Assembly: GCA_022825065.1 (NCBI GenBank)
Contig: JAJDYR010000024.1
Location: forward strand, 1-64,000
Reading direction: 5' to 3'
DNA: 64,000 nt
Origin: a bacterium
GTDB lineage: Bacteria; UBA8248
How positions within the stretch are numbered: position 1 is the stretch's first letter; each line of letters starts with the position of its first letter. A program made the translations under genes and the position numbers. The notes under the pieces were generated by a model. It had not been told where the DNA came from, searched no databases, and was given only the letters and a program-made list of their open reading frames with translations. Positions 1 through 8,159 of this stretch are shown here, one piece after another.

Positions 1-1
1 C

Positions 2-2515
2 TACCTCGGCGGCGACGGACGCGCGATCTGGGCCCACCAGGTGGCCGTCGCGCGCACCCTGGAATGGGTGGAGCGGAACGTCGCCGAGACCAGGATGAGC
101 GAGCCCGGGACCGGGCGCATGGTCCGCGCAGGCGATCAGAAGACCCTGGTCGCGACCTTCCGGCACGACACGTCGCGCAACCTCGACCCCCTGCTCCACA
201 CGCATGCGGTTATCGCCAACATGGTGCGGGGGACGGATAACAAGTGGCGCACGATGTCCAACGAGAAGCTCTATGCGAACAAGATGCTGATCGGCGCGAT
301 ATACCGGACCGAACTCGCCCACAATCTCGAAGGGTTCGGCTACCGGGTGGAGAAGACCCACGCCGACGGGCGCTTCGAGATCGAAGGCGTGCCGCGCGAG
401 GTGATCGAGGCGTTCTCGAGCAGGCGGGCGGAGATCGAGAAGGCGATGGAAGAGCGTGGACTCGGCGCCACGGCGGAGAACCAGCGCGCAGCCCAGCGAG
501 TCACGCTCATGACGCGGGACCCCAAGCGGGAGGCCGACAAGGGGACCCTCCTGGCCGTATGGGAGAAGCAGGCCGCTGATCTCGGCTTCGACGCCGTAGC
601 CCTCAAGGACCGGGCGAAGGCGAGGAGCGCTCCAGCCAAAGAAACGGAACCCGTCCGCGAGGCCGTAGAGTGGGCCGTGGCGCATCTCGCGGAGCGGGAG
701 GCCGTCTTCGACCGCGCGGCCCTGCTCGCGGGGGCGCTCGCCTGGCGGCCCGGCGCCGTGTCGATGGCGGGCGCGGAACGCGAGGTGGCGAGACTCGAAA
801 AAACGGGCGTCCTGCACGCGGCGGACCTGCCAGGAAACAGGGACAAGCTCACGACGGAGAAGACCGCGGCGGCGGAGCGCGAGACCATCGCCCTGGTGGA
901 GGCAGGACGCGGGCGGGGCGCGCCCGCCATGCGCGGCTGGATGGTGAGCGCGCACCTGCGCAAGGGACCGCTGACGCATGGCCAAAGGGAGGCGGTCAAG
1001 CTCATCCTCTCGGAGAAGGATCGCGTGGTGGGCGTGCAGGGCTATGCCGGAACCGGCAAGACGAAGATGTTGAAGCGCGCCCGCGCGCTATTCGAGAAAC
1101 GCGGCTACGAGGTCCGGGGCCTCGCGCCCTCGGCCTCGGCCGCGCGGACGCTTGAAGCGGAAGCGGGGATCCAGAGCGAGACGCTCCAGCGCTTCCTCGC
1201 CCGTAACGCAGGGGTCGCCGAGGGCCGCCTCACGAGAACGACCGAGCAAAAGATGCGCTCCGCCTGGCGCAGGACCGCTCTCGTCGTGGACGAGGGTTCC
1301 CTCGCCTCGACGCGCGAGGTGCGCGAACTGCTCCGTATCTCGGAGGTCCTGCGCCTGCCGCGGGTCGTGCTCGTGGGCGACGCGAAACAACTGGACGCCG
1401 TCGACGCCGGCAAACCCTTCGCGCAGCTGCAGGCCGCTGGCATGAAGACGGCCACCATGGACGAGATCATGCGCCAGCGCGACCAGGACCTCAAAGCCGC
1501 CGTCGAGGCCACGCTCGCGGGCGACGTGAAGCGCGCCTTCGACAAGCTCGGCTCGAACGTGGCCGAAGTGAAACCCGACAACCTGGCGGGCGCAGCAGCG
1601 GCGCGCTGGCTGGCGCTCTCGCCTGAAGAACGCGCAAACGCGGGGCTCATGGCGCCGAGCCATAAGATTCGCGAGAAGATCAACGCCATCGTCAGAGAGC
1701 GCCTGGTCAGGGAGGGCGTCGTCTGCGGCCCGGCCTTCCTCACGAATCGCCTCGTCTCGCGCGGCTACACGAACCCCGAAAAATCGCTCGCCGCGAACTA
1801 TTCGCCCGGCGACGTCGTCGCCTTCCACCGCCGCTACAAGCGCCTGGGCGTCGAGAAGGGGGACGAGTTGCGCGTTAAGGGCGTCGACCACAAGGGCGGC
1901 GCCGTCATCCTGCAAGGGGGGCGCGGAGAGGAAATCCGCTGGGAGCCCCGCCGCATCGCGGCGCGAAGCGGCGGGGTCGAGGTCTACAAGGTCGAGCGGA
2001 TGGAGCTGCGCATCGGCGACAAGGTCCGCTGGACACGAAACGACAAGGAACTCGGCCTGGTCAACAGCCAGGCCGCCGAGGTGACGCGCGTCAGGAACGG
2101 CCGCGTCACCTTCCGGGTCGAGGACGGGCGCACGATCGGCATGACCGCAGGCGTTCCGCAGCTTCGCCATATCGACCGCGCCTGGGCCTCGACCGTCCAC
2201 GCCTTCCAGGGCCGGACTGTCGATACCGTCATCGCCGCGATGGAGGCGAACCACCCCGAGCTCACCAACCAGAAGACGCTCTACGTCGAGATCAGCCGCG
2301 CCCGCGACCGGGCGGAACTCGTGACGGACGACGCGAAGGCCCTGTGCGAGCGCCTCGAAGCCGCGACGGGGGAGCGCATCGCGGCGCTCGAAGCGATAGG
2401 AGCGGGCAAGGCGGAGGGCATCGGGGCGGAGAAACAGACCGAGGCGGCGCAAACCATGGAGCGGCGGCAGCCTGCGATGGAGAAGACACGATCGGATCGG
2501 GGCTTGGAGCTATAG
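2..2515 (+). CDS. MobF-family conjugative relaxase-helicase (TrwC/TraA-like), 5' end outside window
   Basis: The gene nicks the transfer origin of a conjugative or mobilizable element and unwinds the transferred strand. The reading frame is open from base 2, so the N-terminus with the catalytic tyrosine lies outside the window. About residue 65 of the visible part is the metal-binding His-x-His of relaxase motif III (LHTHAV). A superfamily 1 helicase follows, with Walker A GYAGTGKT near residue 347, Walker B VVDEGS, and a C-terminal UvrD_C_2-like block (STVHAFQGRT, then YVEISRARD) near residues 730-770. No type IV secretion or coupling-protein gene is visible, so those must lie to the left or be supplied in trans. 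Two integrases lie about 2 kb downstream, which suggests an integrated element. Confidence 0.93.
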   Translation, partial: YLGGDGRAIWAHQVAVARTLEWVERNVAETRMSEPGTGRMVRAGDQKTLVATFRHDTSRNLDPLLHTHAVIANMVRGTDNKWRTMSNEKLYANKMLIGAIYRTELAHNLEGFGYRVEKTHADGRFEIEGVPREVIEAFSSRRAEIEKAMEERGLGATAENQRAAQRVTLMTRDPKREADKGTLLAVWEKQAADLGFDAVALKDRAKARSAPAKETEPVREAVEWAVAHLAEREAVFDRAALLAGALAWRPGAVSMAGAEREVARLEKTGVLHAADLPGNRDKLTTEKTAAAERETIALVEAGRGRGAPAMRGWMVSAHLRKGPLTHGQREAVKLILSEKDRVVGVQGYAGTGKTKMLKRARALFEKRGYEVRGLAPSASAARTLEAEAGIQSETLQRFLARNAGVAEGRLTRTTEQKMRSAWRRTALVVDEGSLASTREVRELLRISEVLRLPRVVLVGDAKQLDAVDAGKPFAQLQAAGMKTATMDEIMRQRDQDLKAAVEATLAGDVKRAFDKLGSNVAEVKPDNLAGAAAARWLALSPEERANAGLMAPSHKIREKINAIVRERLVREGVVCGPAFLTNRLVSRGYTNPEKSLAANYSPGDVVAFHRRYKRLGVEKGDELRVKGVDHKGGAVILQGGRGEEIRWEPRRIAARSGGVEVYKVERMELRIGDKVRWTRNDKELGLVNSQAAEVTRVRNGRVTFRVEDGRTIGMTAGVPQLRHIDRAWASTVHAFQGRTVDTVIAAMEANHPELTNQKTLYVEISRARDRAELVTDDAKALCERLEAATGERIAALEAIGAGKAEGIGAEKQTEAAQTMERRQPAMEKTRSDRGLEL

Positions 2516-2541
2516 ACCGATTCCCCGGGAGTTGCGCCGGC

Positions 2542-2690
2542 GCCCTGCAGCATGTCTACGGCGATGGCGCGGCAGGGGTTCGTTCCCTCGGGCGCGAGAC
2601 CCCACTCGCAGGCTGAGCGGTACATCGCGGACATCGTGCGGAAGACCTGGTTCGCGACTCTTTCGGTACCGTGAGGGGCGGCGTCCCAGG
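2542..2690 (-). pseudogene. Tyrosine recombinase remnant
   Basis: On the minus strand, just past the relaxase stop, the translation contains RVANQVFRTMSAMYRSACEW and then GLAPEGTNPCRAI. This matches the end of the SAM-like core-binding domain of the intact integrase at 4377-5552 (VANMALRVLSSMYRLAAGWG, then PNPCKAL). The frame then runs straight into VDMLQG, the last residues of that same integrase. The whole catalytic domain is therefore deleted between the two homologous patches. No start codon or catalytic residues remain. It is a decayed fragment of a related integrase. Confidence 0.6.
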
Positions 2691-2819
2691 AGTGGGCGGC
2701 TATGATGCGCCATGGCATGACAGGCACTGCCCTGCCAGGTATCATGAGTCTTCAGCTTGCTCTTCTATATCCAGATTCATCGAAAGGCGGCATTGCGCAC
2801 TGAATGGAGGGGGCGAATC

Positions 2820-3974
2820 GTGAGTGGCTCCGCGCACCGGGAAGTTTCGGAGATTACCCTTGGGGTGGAGGAAGAGCTGTTTCTCGTCGACCCCGACACC
2901 CGCGATCTTCTGGCCGAGCCCGACCCGGGCATCCTCGAGGCCTGCGAGAGGAGGCGCGGCCCTCACAAGGTGGTGCCCGAATTCCTTCGCGCCCAACTCG
3001 AAACCAACACACGCGTCTGCGGCTCGGTGGCCGAGGCGTGCGAGGCGCTGCGCGAGACCCGGCGGGTCGTTATCCAGGCGGCCGAGGAGCACGGCGCAGC
3101 CGTGATGGCCGCCTCCACGCATCCTTTCGCGCAATGGCGAACGCAGTTGGTCACGCCGAAGGAGCGCTACGAGCGGTTCGCGGCCACCTATCAGGAGAGC
3201 TTCCGCCGGATCTGCCTGACCGCCATGCACGTCCACGCCGGCTTCGGCGACCCGGAATCGCGCATCCGGGTCATGACGTCGCTGCGGAGGCACCTTCCCC
3301 TTTTCCACGCGCTGTCGACGTCCTCGCCGTTCTACGGCGGGGGCGAGACCGGCTTGAAATCCTGGCGGCTGAACCTCCTCGGCGTGCTTCCGCGCACCAG
3401 CATTCCCGGCCCGTTGCGCACCCGGGCGGAGTACGACCGCATCGTGGAAGACTACCGGCGCATCGAGGTCATCAGGGACGGCAGCGAAGTGTGGTGGGAC
3501 ATCCGCCCCTCCCACGCTCACCCGACGATAGAGCTTCGCATATGTGATACCTGCCCGCGCCTCGAGGACGCCGCGAGCATCATCGCCCTCTACGCCTCCC
3601 TGATCCGGTGGCTGGCGCGCCTGGACCGCGAGGGCCGCCTCCCGCCCGAGCCGCCCACGGAGATTATCGCCGAGAACCGCTGGCTCGCTCAGCGATACGG
3701 TGTGCTGGCCTTTCTGGGCGACATGGACCTCGGAGGGCGGGTGGACATCGAGGACTACGCAACGGAGCTGATCGGGAAACTCTCCCCCGACGCCCGGGCG
3801 CTGGCGTGCGAGGATGAAATGCGCCACGTGCTCACCATCATCCGTGAGGGCAGCAGCGCGGACCGGCAAGCCGATCATTTCCGTCTTTGCCGCCTGAATG
3901 GCGACAGCCGCGAAGAGGCCATGCGCTCCGTGGTGGATATGGTGCTCGCCGAAACCCGGGAGGGTGTCTTCTGA
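2820..3974 (+). CDS. Carboxylate-amine ligase, YbdK/GCS2 family
   Basis: An ATP-grasp-like ligase of the glutamate-cysteine ligase type 2 family. Members join a carboxylate such as glutamate to an amine, and for YbdK the natural substrate is uncertain. The N-terminus carries the family signature LGVEEELFLVD, and the middle has MHVHAGFGDPESRIRV with the conserved His-x-His and acidic residues. GTG at 2820 is chosen because GGAGGGGG lies just upstream; an in-frame TTG at 2757 has no such site. The 384-residue length is normal. It stands alone between mobile-element genes, so it may be cargo or ancestral chromosome. Confidence 0.85.
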   Translation: MSGSAHREVSEITLGVEEELFLVDPDTRDLLAEPDPGILEACERRRGPHKVVPEFLRAQLETNTRVCGSVAEACEALRETRRVVIQAAEEHGAAVMAASTHPFAQWRTQLVTPKERYERFAATYQESFRRICLTAMHVHAGFGDPESRIRVMTSLRRHLPLFHALSTSSPFYGGGETGLKSWRLNLLGVLPRTSIPGPLRTRAEYDRIVEDYRRIEVIRDGSEVWWDIRPSHAHPTIELRICDTCPRLEDAASIIALYASLIRWLARLDREGRLPPEPPTEIIAENRWLAQRYGVLAFLGDMDLGGRVDIEDYATELIGKLSPDARALACEDEMRHVLTIIREGSSADRQADHFRLCRLNGDSREEAMRSVVDMVLAETREGVF

Positions 3975-4122
3975 ACGCCCTGAAGGCTCGAGGTGAAACG
4001 AAACTTCCCCTGGAGCGCACTCTTGTTTCCGTTCCGATAGAAACGGACCCTCCGAAGGCCGAACCTTCGATGCCGATGACATGGGGAATGTGTGCGTGTG
4101 AGCCCCGGATGCTTTTACGGAT

Positions 4123-4245
4123 TTAGAAGGCGAGACGTATTCCGGCGAGTTGGTGAAGGTTTGGAAAGCCGAACAATCGGGCGCGTCCATCCCATCGGTT
4201 ATGCGTGTCCCGCACAAACTGGTCGCAGGTGCGGTGCGGATTCCC
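4123..4245 (-). pseudogene. Possible C-terminal scrap of an outer-membrane beta-barrel protein
   Basis: The minus-strand frame ending in TAA at 4123 reads DTHNRWDGRARLFGFPNLHQ and then LAGIRLAF. The alternating polar/apolar pattern and terminal phenylalanine are typical of the last strands of an outer-membrane barrel, the signal read by BamA. Upstream of about 4245 the frame loses this character, so at most some 35 residues survive. The integrases lie immediately upstream on the same strand, so insertion may have truncated the gene. The call rests on pattern alone. Confidence 0.25.
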
Positions 4246-4376
4246 GCCTGCATGACGCAGGACGGGCGAGCGGGACAAGAGGAGAGGTGCGCATGAACAA
4301 AAACGCCGGGAGTTGCTCGACCACGACGCAGGCGGCCGCGTGGCCGGTATTCCGCCGCCTGCTCGTTGCGCTCCCG
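4246..4376. other. Short gap before integrase with a possible truncated gene start
   Basis: On the plus strand GAGGAGAGG sits just before an ATG at 4293, which begins MNKNAGSCSTTTQAAAWPVF and then runs as a shadow into the integrase gene. This looks like a good initiation site without a gene, possibly a 5' end cut off by integration. Nothing else is recognisable. Confidence 0.2.
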
Positions 4377-5552
4377 CTATCCTTGCAGCATGTCCACCTC
4401 GATGCTCTGCGCGACCCGCCCGGCCGCCTCCTGCGCCGAGTCGCGCGCGAGGTGCGCGTAGCGCGCCGTCGTTTCCATCTTGCTGTGGCCCAGGAGCTTC
4501 CCGATCACGGGCAGCGCCTCGCCGAGCGCAAGGGCCCGCGAGGCCCAGGAATGGCGCAGGTCGTGCAGCCTTACGCCTTCCAGGCCCGCGCGCTCCCTTA
4601 TCATTCGCCAGGCCTCGTCGATGTTCCTGAAAGGCGTCCCGGGCTTCCTGCCCGGTATGACCCAGGGGCCGTCGTGGGCGCTGAGGAGACTTCTGAGGAG
4701 CTCGACCGCCTGCGGCGGCAGCGGGATCGCCCGCGCGCCCGTCTTGGAATCGGGCAGCCTGAGCTCGGCAGCTTCGAGCGCCACGTCTTCGCGGCGCAGC
4801 CCGAGCACCTCGCTCCTGCGGCACCCGGTAAGCGCCAAGAGCCGGATAGCGGCCACCGCGGACGCGGAAACACCGCCCCGGGCCTCCGTCTCGTCGAGCG
4901 CCTCTCCCAGGCGGGTGAACTCCGAATCCGTCAGGAACCGCTCGCGCCTGCGCTCGGGGTATTTTACGAGAGCCTTGCAAGGATTCGGTAATCCCTCGGG
5001 AATCATTCCCCAGCCCGCAGCCAGGCGGTACATCGAGGAGAGGACGCGGAGCGCCATGTTCGCCACCGCGGGCGTCTCATAAAGGCTCTCGTGGAATTCC
5101 GCCACCTGCGCGCGCGAGAGCGCGGCGATCGGCAGCTTGCCCAGGGCGGGCAGGATGTGGCGGTCGATCACCGAGCGGTAGAGCGCGGCGGTGCCCGGCT
5201 TGCACCGCACCGAGACGTATTCCGTGAGATAGCGCGCGCACACCTCATTCACCGTGGGGCCTCCCACGGGTTTCATGGGCTTGGGGATTGCCTCCTCGCC
5301 CGCCTTGATCCTCGCGATGACGTGGGCGGCGCGCTTCCTGGCCTCATCGGCGTTGATCACCCCGTGGCGGCCCACCGCCACGCGTTTGGGACCTTCCGGC
5401 CCCCGCGCCTGGGCGACGTAGACTTTTGAGCCTGTGGGATAGACCCTCACGCCGAAGCCGGTGAGCTCCCCGTCCCAGAAGACGGTGTCTTTCTCCACTT
5501 TCAGTTTCGCGACCGCGCGGTTCGACAGCGTTTTCATGACGGGCTGCTTCAT
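4377..5552 (-). CDS. Tyrosine recombinase/integrase with DUF4102 arm-binding domain
   Basis: A site-specific recombinase that integrates or excises a mobile element. The N-terminal about 90 residues are the DUF4102 arm-binding domain (VFWDGELTGFGVRVYPTG), followed by a SAM-like core-binding domain. The catalytic domain has Arg at about 245 (TGCRRSEVL), HDLRHS at about 330-335, LGHS near 356 and the nucleophilic Tyr at about 365 (TARYAHL). All catalytic residues are present, and the 391-residue length is normal. Its ATG overlaps the stop of the upstream integrase (ATGA), so the two are probably translationally coupled. The two proteins are clearly paralogous. Confidence 0.95.
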   Translation of the reverse strand: MKQPVMKTLSNRAVAKLKVEKDTVFWDGELTGFGVRVYPTGSKVYVAQARGPEGPKRVAVGRHGVINADEARKRAAHVIARIKAGEEAIPKPMKPVGGPTVNEVCARYLTEYVSVRCKPGTAALYRSVIDRHILPALGKLPIAALSRAQVAEFHESLYETPAVANMALRVLSSMYRLAAGWGMIPEGLPNPCKALVKYPERRRERFLTDSEFTRLGEALDETEARGGVSASAVAAIRLLALTGCRRSEVLGLRREDVALEAAELRLPDSKTGARAIPLPPQAVELLRSLLSAHDGPWVIPGRKPGTPFRNIDEAWRMIRERAGLEGVRLHDLRHSWASRALALGEALPVIGKLLGHSKMETTARYAHLARDSAQEAAGRVAQSIEVDMLQG

Positions 5553-6733
5553 CCGTGCTCAACCCTCCCGTTCGCGACGTGGGCGCCGATGCTCCCGCCC
5601 ACCCGGACCGCCGCCTCCCTCTCGGCGTCTCGCATCAGGTGCGCGTAGCGCGCGCTCGTCGCCACGCTCGTGTGCCCGAGGAGTTTCCCGATCGTGTAGA
5701 GGCTCTCGCCCAGAGCCAGCGCCCTCGACGCGTAGGAGTGCCTGAGGTCGTGAAGCCTTACGTCTGCGAGACCCGCCCGCTCCCTTATCGGCCGCCAGTA
5801 GTGGTGCAGACCCGTCAAGCGTTTTCCGGGCCTCTGACCCGCGATCACCCAGGGGTTCTCCCCGGATCGGGGGATGGCGTCGAGTATCCTAATTACGGGC
5901 TTCGTCAGGGGGACCATGCGGGGACCCGCCTTGTCGTCCCGAAGTCTCAGGTCCCCTGCCGTGCGGTCCACGTCGTCCCACCCGAGATTGAGTATCTCGC
6001 CCCTGCGGCACCCGGTAAGTGCGAGCAGCCGGATGGCCGCGACGGCGGGCGGCCATATCACGCCCTCCGCCTCGGCTTGCCTGAGCGCACGGCCCAGGCG
6101 CTGGTATTCCTCAGGCGCCAGGAACCGCTCGCGCGCCCGCGTCCTGTAGCGGCGCACAGCCAGGCAGGGGTTCCGCCCGGGCGGTACCAGCTCCCACGCC
6201 TCGGCAAGTACGAACATGCGCGAGAGGAGATGGACCGCCTGGTTCGCCAGGACCGGTGTATCGCGAAGGCCGTGTTGGATCGCCGTGACTTGAGCCCCGC
6301 CGACTTCTTCCAGCCCCATCCCGCCCAGGGTGGGCAGGATGTGTTTGTCGAGCGCGGTGCGGTACGCGGCAATGCTGGCGGGTTTCAGGTGTTTCTCCAC
6401 ATGGGTGCGCATGAAGCGTTCGGCGAGTCCCGCTACAGTGGTCTCCGCCTCGGGCGGTTCGGCCACCGGCTCCTCGCCCCGCTTGATGCGGTCGATAATG
6501 AGGGCGGCCTGTTTCCTGGCCTCGTCAGTGGCCAGCTCCCCGTGACGGCCGAGCGTCACGCGCTTGGGACCCCCGGGCCCCCGGGACTGCACCACGTAGG
6601 TCTTCCGGCCGGTGGCGTGGACGCGCACCCCGAAGCCCGCCAGCTCTCGGTCCCAGAAAACGGCGTCTTTAGAATCCACCTCCAGAGCGTCGACGGTGCG
6701 CTTGGTGAGTTTCAGATCGCTTCGCTTCGGCAT
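5549..6733 (-). CDS. Tyrosine recombinase/integrase, first of a tandem pair
   Basis: The second DUF4102-type tyrosine recombinase, 394 residues. The arm-binding domain is at the N-terminus (VFWDRELAGFGVRVHATG). Catalytic residues are Arg at about 243 (TGCRRGEIL), HDLRHS and LGHTS, and Tyr at about 363 (SARYAHL). AGGGAGG precedes the ATG. It is the promoter-proximal gene of the pair and overlaps the next one by ATGA. Tandem overlapping recombinases recall the recombinase-in-trio elements, though only two intact copies are here. A third, decayed copy lies at 2542-2690. Confidence 0.95.
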   Translation of the reverse strand: MPKRSDLKLTKRTVDALEVDSKDAVFWDRELAGFGVRVHATGRKTYVVQSRGPGGPKRVTLGRHGELATDEARKQAALIIDRIKRGEEPVAEPPEAETTVAGLAERFMRTHVEKHLKPASIAAYRTALDKHILPTLGGMGLEEVGGAQVTAIQHGLRDTPVLANQAVHLLSRMFVLAEAWELVPPGRNPCLAVRRYRTRARERFLAPEEYQRLGRALRQAEAEGVIWPPAVAAIRLLALTGCRRGEILNLGWDDVDRTAGDLRLRDDKAGPRMVPLTKPVIRILDAIPRSGENPWVIAGQRPGKRLTGLHHYWRPIRERAGLADVRLHDLRHSYASRALALGESLYTIGKLLGHTSVATSARYAHLMRDAEREAAVRVGGSIGAHVANGRVEHG

Positions 6734-7040
6734 CTCGCCTCCCTGTATCTGTAATCAAAACGCATACAAGCGGCATCAAACAGGTGCGTATTAGAGCATA
6801 AGTATGACGAAAGTGCAAGGGGCGCCTGGGTGGGAAATAACAGAAATATGGTATTATAAACAACAAGTTATCGTAGACAAACGGAGCCAAACATACTATC
6901 GCACCGACACCGGGTTCATGACAATGATTAATCGAAATTTACGGAAATTCGGATTCGTCGAACGCGCCTGGCCGCTAAGCCATTCTACATGAGTTCTCCA
7001 CGAGTCCCATGACGGCAAATGCGGGCAATTGCCGGGTCAA
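6734..7040. other. AT-rich gap upstream of the integrases, likely element edge
   Basis: This stretch is much more AT-rich than its surroundings. It must hold the promoter of the integrase operon and may hold the attachment site. A 62-codon plus-strand frame starts at 6804 (MTKVQGAPGWEITEIWYYKQ), but it has no clear ribosome site or recognisable family. No tRNA gene and no direct repeat pairing with the other side was seen. Confidence 0.3.
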
Positions 7041-7054
7041 GCGCAACCGGGGAG

Positions 7055-7270
7055 GGCTTGTTGAAAAACCCCCTCGTCGGGGTGGGAACCCCCAAACCCC
7101 CCTTGTCGGGGGTTGTTGAAAAAAGTTCGAAGATGGGGGTTTTGCCGTCATTCCGGTGAGGTCGCGACTTCCAAGGCGCAGGTGTAGGGGACGCATATAT
7201 GCGTCCCTGCCTTTTTAACCGTCAACACATGGGCCGCATGTCTGTAGCGCTCCCAAGAAGGGAGCGCTAC
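7055..7270. repeat. Degenerate composite repeat and two perfect inverted repeats
   Basis: TTGTTGAAAAA arms surround C/G-run segments at 7060-7133 and resemble the composite palindrome family found elsewhere in the window, but degraded. GGGACGCATATATGCGTCCC at 7188-7207 is a perfect 20-bp palindrome. GTAGCGCTCCC (7244-7254) and GGGAGCGCTAC (7260-7270) form an 11-bp stem with a 5-base loop. No coding potential is seen. Confidence 0.6.
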
Positions 7271-7417
7271 CTACAAAACCATCGCCTTTGGAAGCCACTC
7301 CCCCTCAGGGATCTTTTCTTTCACCCCCTCGTCGGGGGGGATCGCCTTTACCCCACTGGCAAGGGATTGTCGAAAAACCCCTATCCGTCTCATCCTGAGT
7401 AGCGGCGGAGCCGCGTA

Positions 7418-7538
7418 TCGAAGGTCAAACGCGATTGATGAATGAGCGTTTGCTCTCGCCCGGCGCGAGGCGTTCGACTCCCCTCGCCCTTCGAAACGAA
7501 CGCTCCTTTCCCGGTCGCGTTTGACCTTCGGCGGCTGC
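7418..7538. repeat. Palindromic repeat unit shared with 10902-10978
   Basis: CGAAGGTCAAACGCG (7419 on) is the inverse of CGCGTTTGACCTTCG (around 7517-7531), so the unit can fold on itself. The right part, 7462-7538, is nearly the same as 10902-10978 and starts with GGCGCGAGGCGTTCG in both. The unit ends exactly at the stop codon of the VOC gene and may act as its transcription end. Confidence 0.6.
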
Positions 7539-8123
7539 TCACGCCTTCCAGGCTTCCGGCGGCGCCGCCGCGTCGCGCGGGTGGCCGTCCCGGGAGAGGC
7601 GGTCGCGGAACCAGTCCTCGTTCACCCGGTTCGTGTAGGGGTCCATGACGGCCATGTCGCAGAATATCTCGATGCAGTTGCCCGACGGGTCCGCGATGTA
7701 GAGCGCGTGGTTCTCGCCCCAGAAGCCGTCTCCCTCGGGGTGGGTGGGGCTGTGGATGGAAGGCCCCCAGAAGATTTCGACGCCCTTTTCTTCGAGATAG
7801 GACGCCCAGGAATCGAGTTGTGTGCGATCCTCCACCTCGAACGCGATGTGGTGCAGGCCCGTCTGCAAGGAGAAGAAGGAGCGCTCCTCGGGCGGGGCGG
7901 GGCCTTCGCCCTCGGGCCAGAAGATGAGGTTCATGTCGTGGTGAAGCTCCGTGCATCGCATGAAGCAGAGCCCGAAGGGGAAATCGCCCACCGTGCCCGG
8001 CTCGAATATCTCCGAAATGGTGAAGCCCAGCGTGTTGACGTAAAAATCCTTGGCCGCCTCGATGTCGTGCACCTTGACGGCGGCGTGTTGAAGCCGCGTG
8101 AAGCCCCCTGATGGTCTCGGCAT
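7539..8123 (-). CDS. VOC-superfamily protein (glyoxalase/extradiol dioxygenase-like)
   Basis: A metal-dependent enzyme of the vicinal oxygen chelate fold, 194 residues. Probable metal ligands are His in LQHAAVKV near the N-terminus, His in LHHIAFEV in the middle, and Glu in CIEIF near residue 150. These match catechol-dioxygenase or glyoxalase-like members, but the substrate cannot be told from sequence. CGGAGGAG precedes the ATG. It lies just downstream of two M24 peptidases on the same strand and may be co-transcribed with them. Confidence 0.8.
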   Translation of the reverse strand: MPRPSGGFTRLQHAAVKVHDIEAAKDFYVNTLGFTISEIFEPGTVGDFPFGLCFMRCTELHHDMNLIFWPEGEGPAPPEERSFFSLQTGLHHIAFEVEDRTQLDSWASYLEEKGVEIFWGPSIHSPTHPEGDGFWGENHALYIADPSGNCIEIFCDMAVMDPYTNRVNEDWFRDRLSRDGHPRDAAAPPEAWKA

Positions 8124-8159
8124 CTGAAATTCTCCTCCGTTTCTATGAGTCGATAATAA

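Noticed and set aside
1088-2452. 454-codon minus-strand frame opposite the relaxase
   Set aside because: It has no recognisable family or ribosome site, and the plus strand has a complete helicase with all motifs. It is an antisense artefact of GC-rich codons.
4092-4991. 299-codon plus-strand frame opposite the integrase
   Set aside because: It lies mostly antisense to a complete tyrosine recombinase and has no motif.
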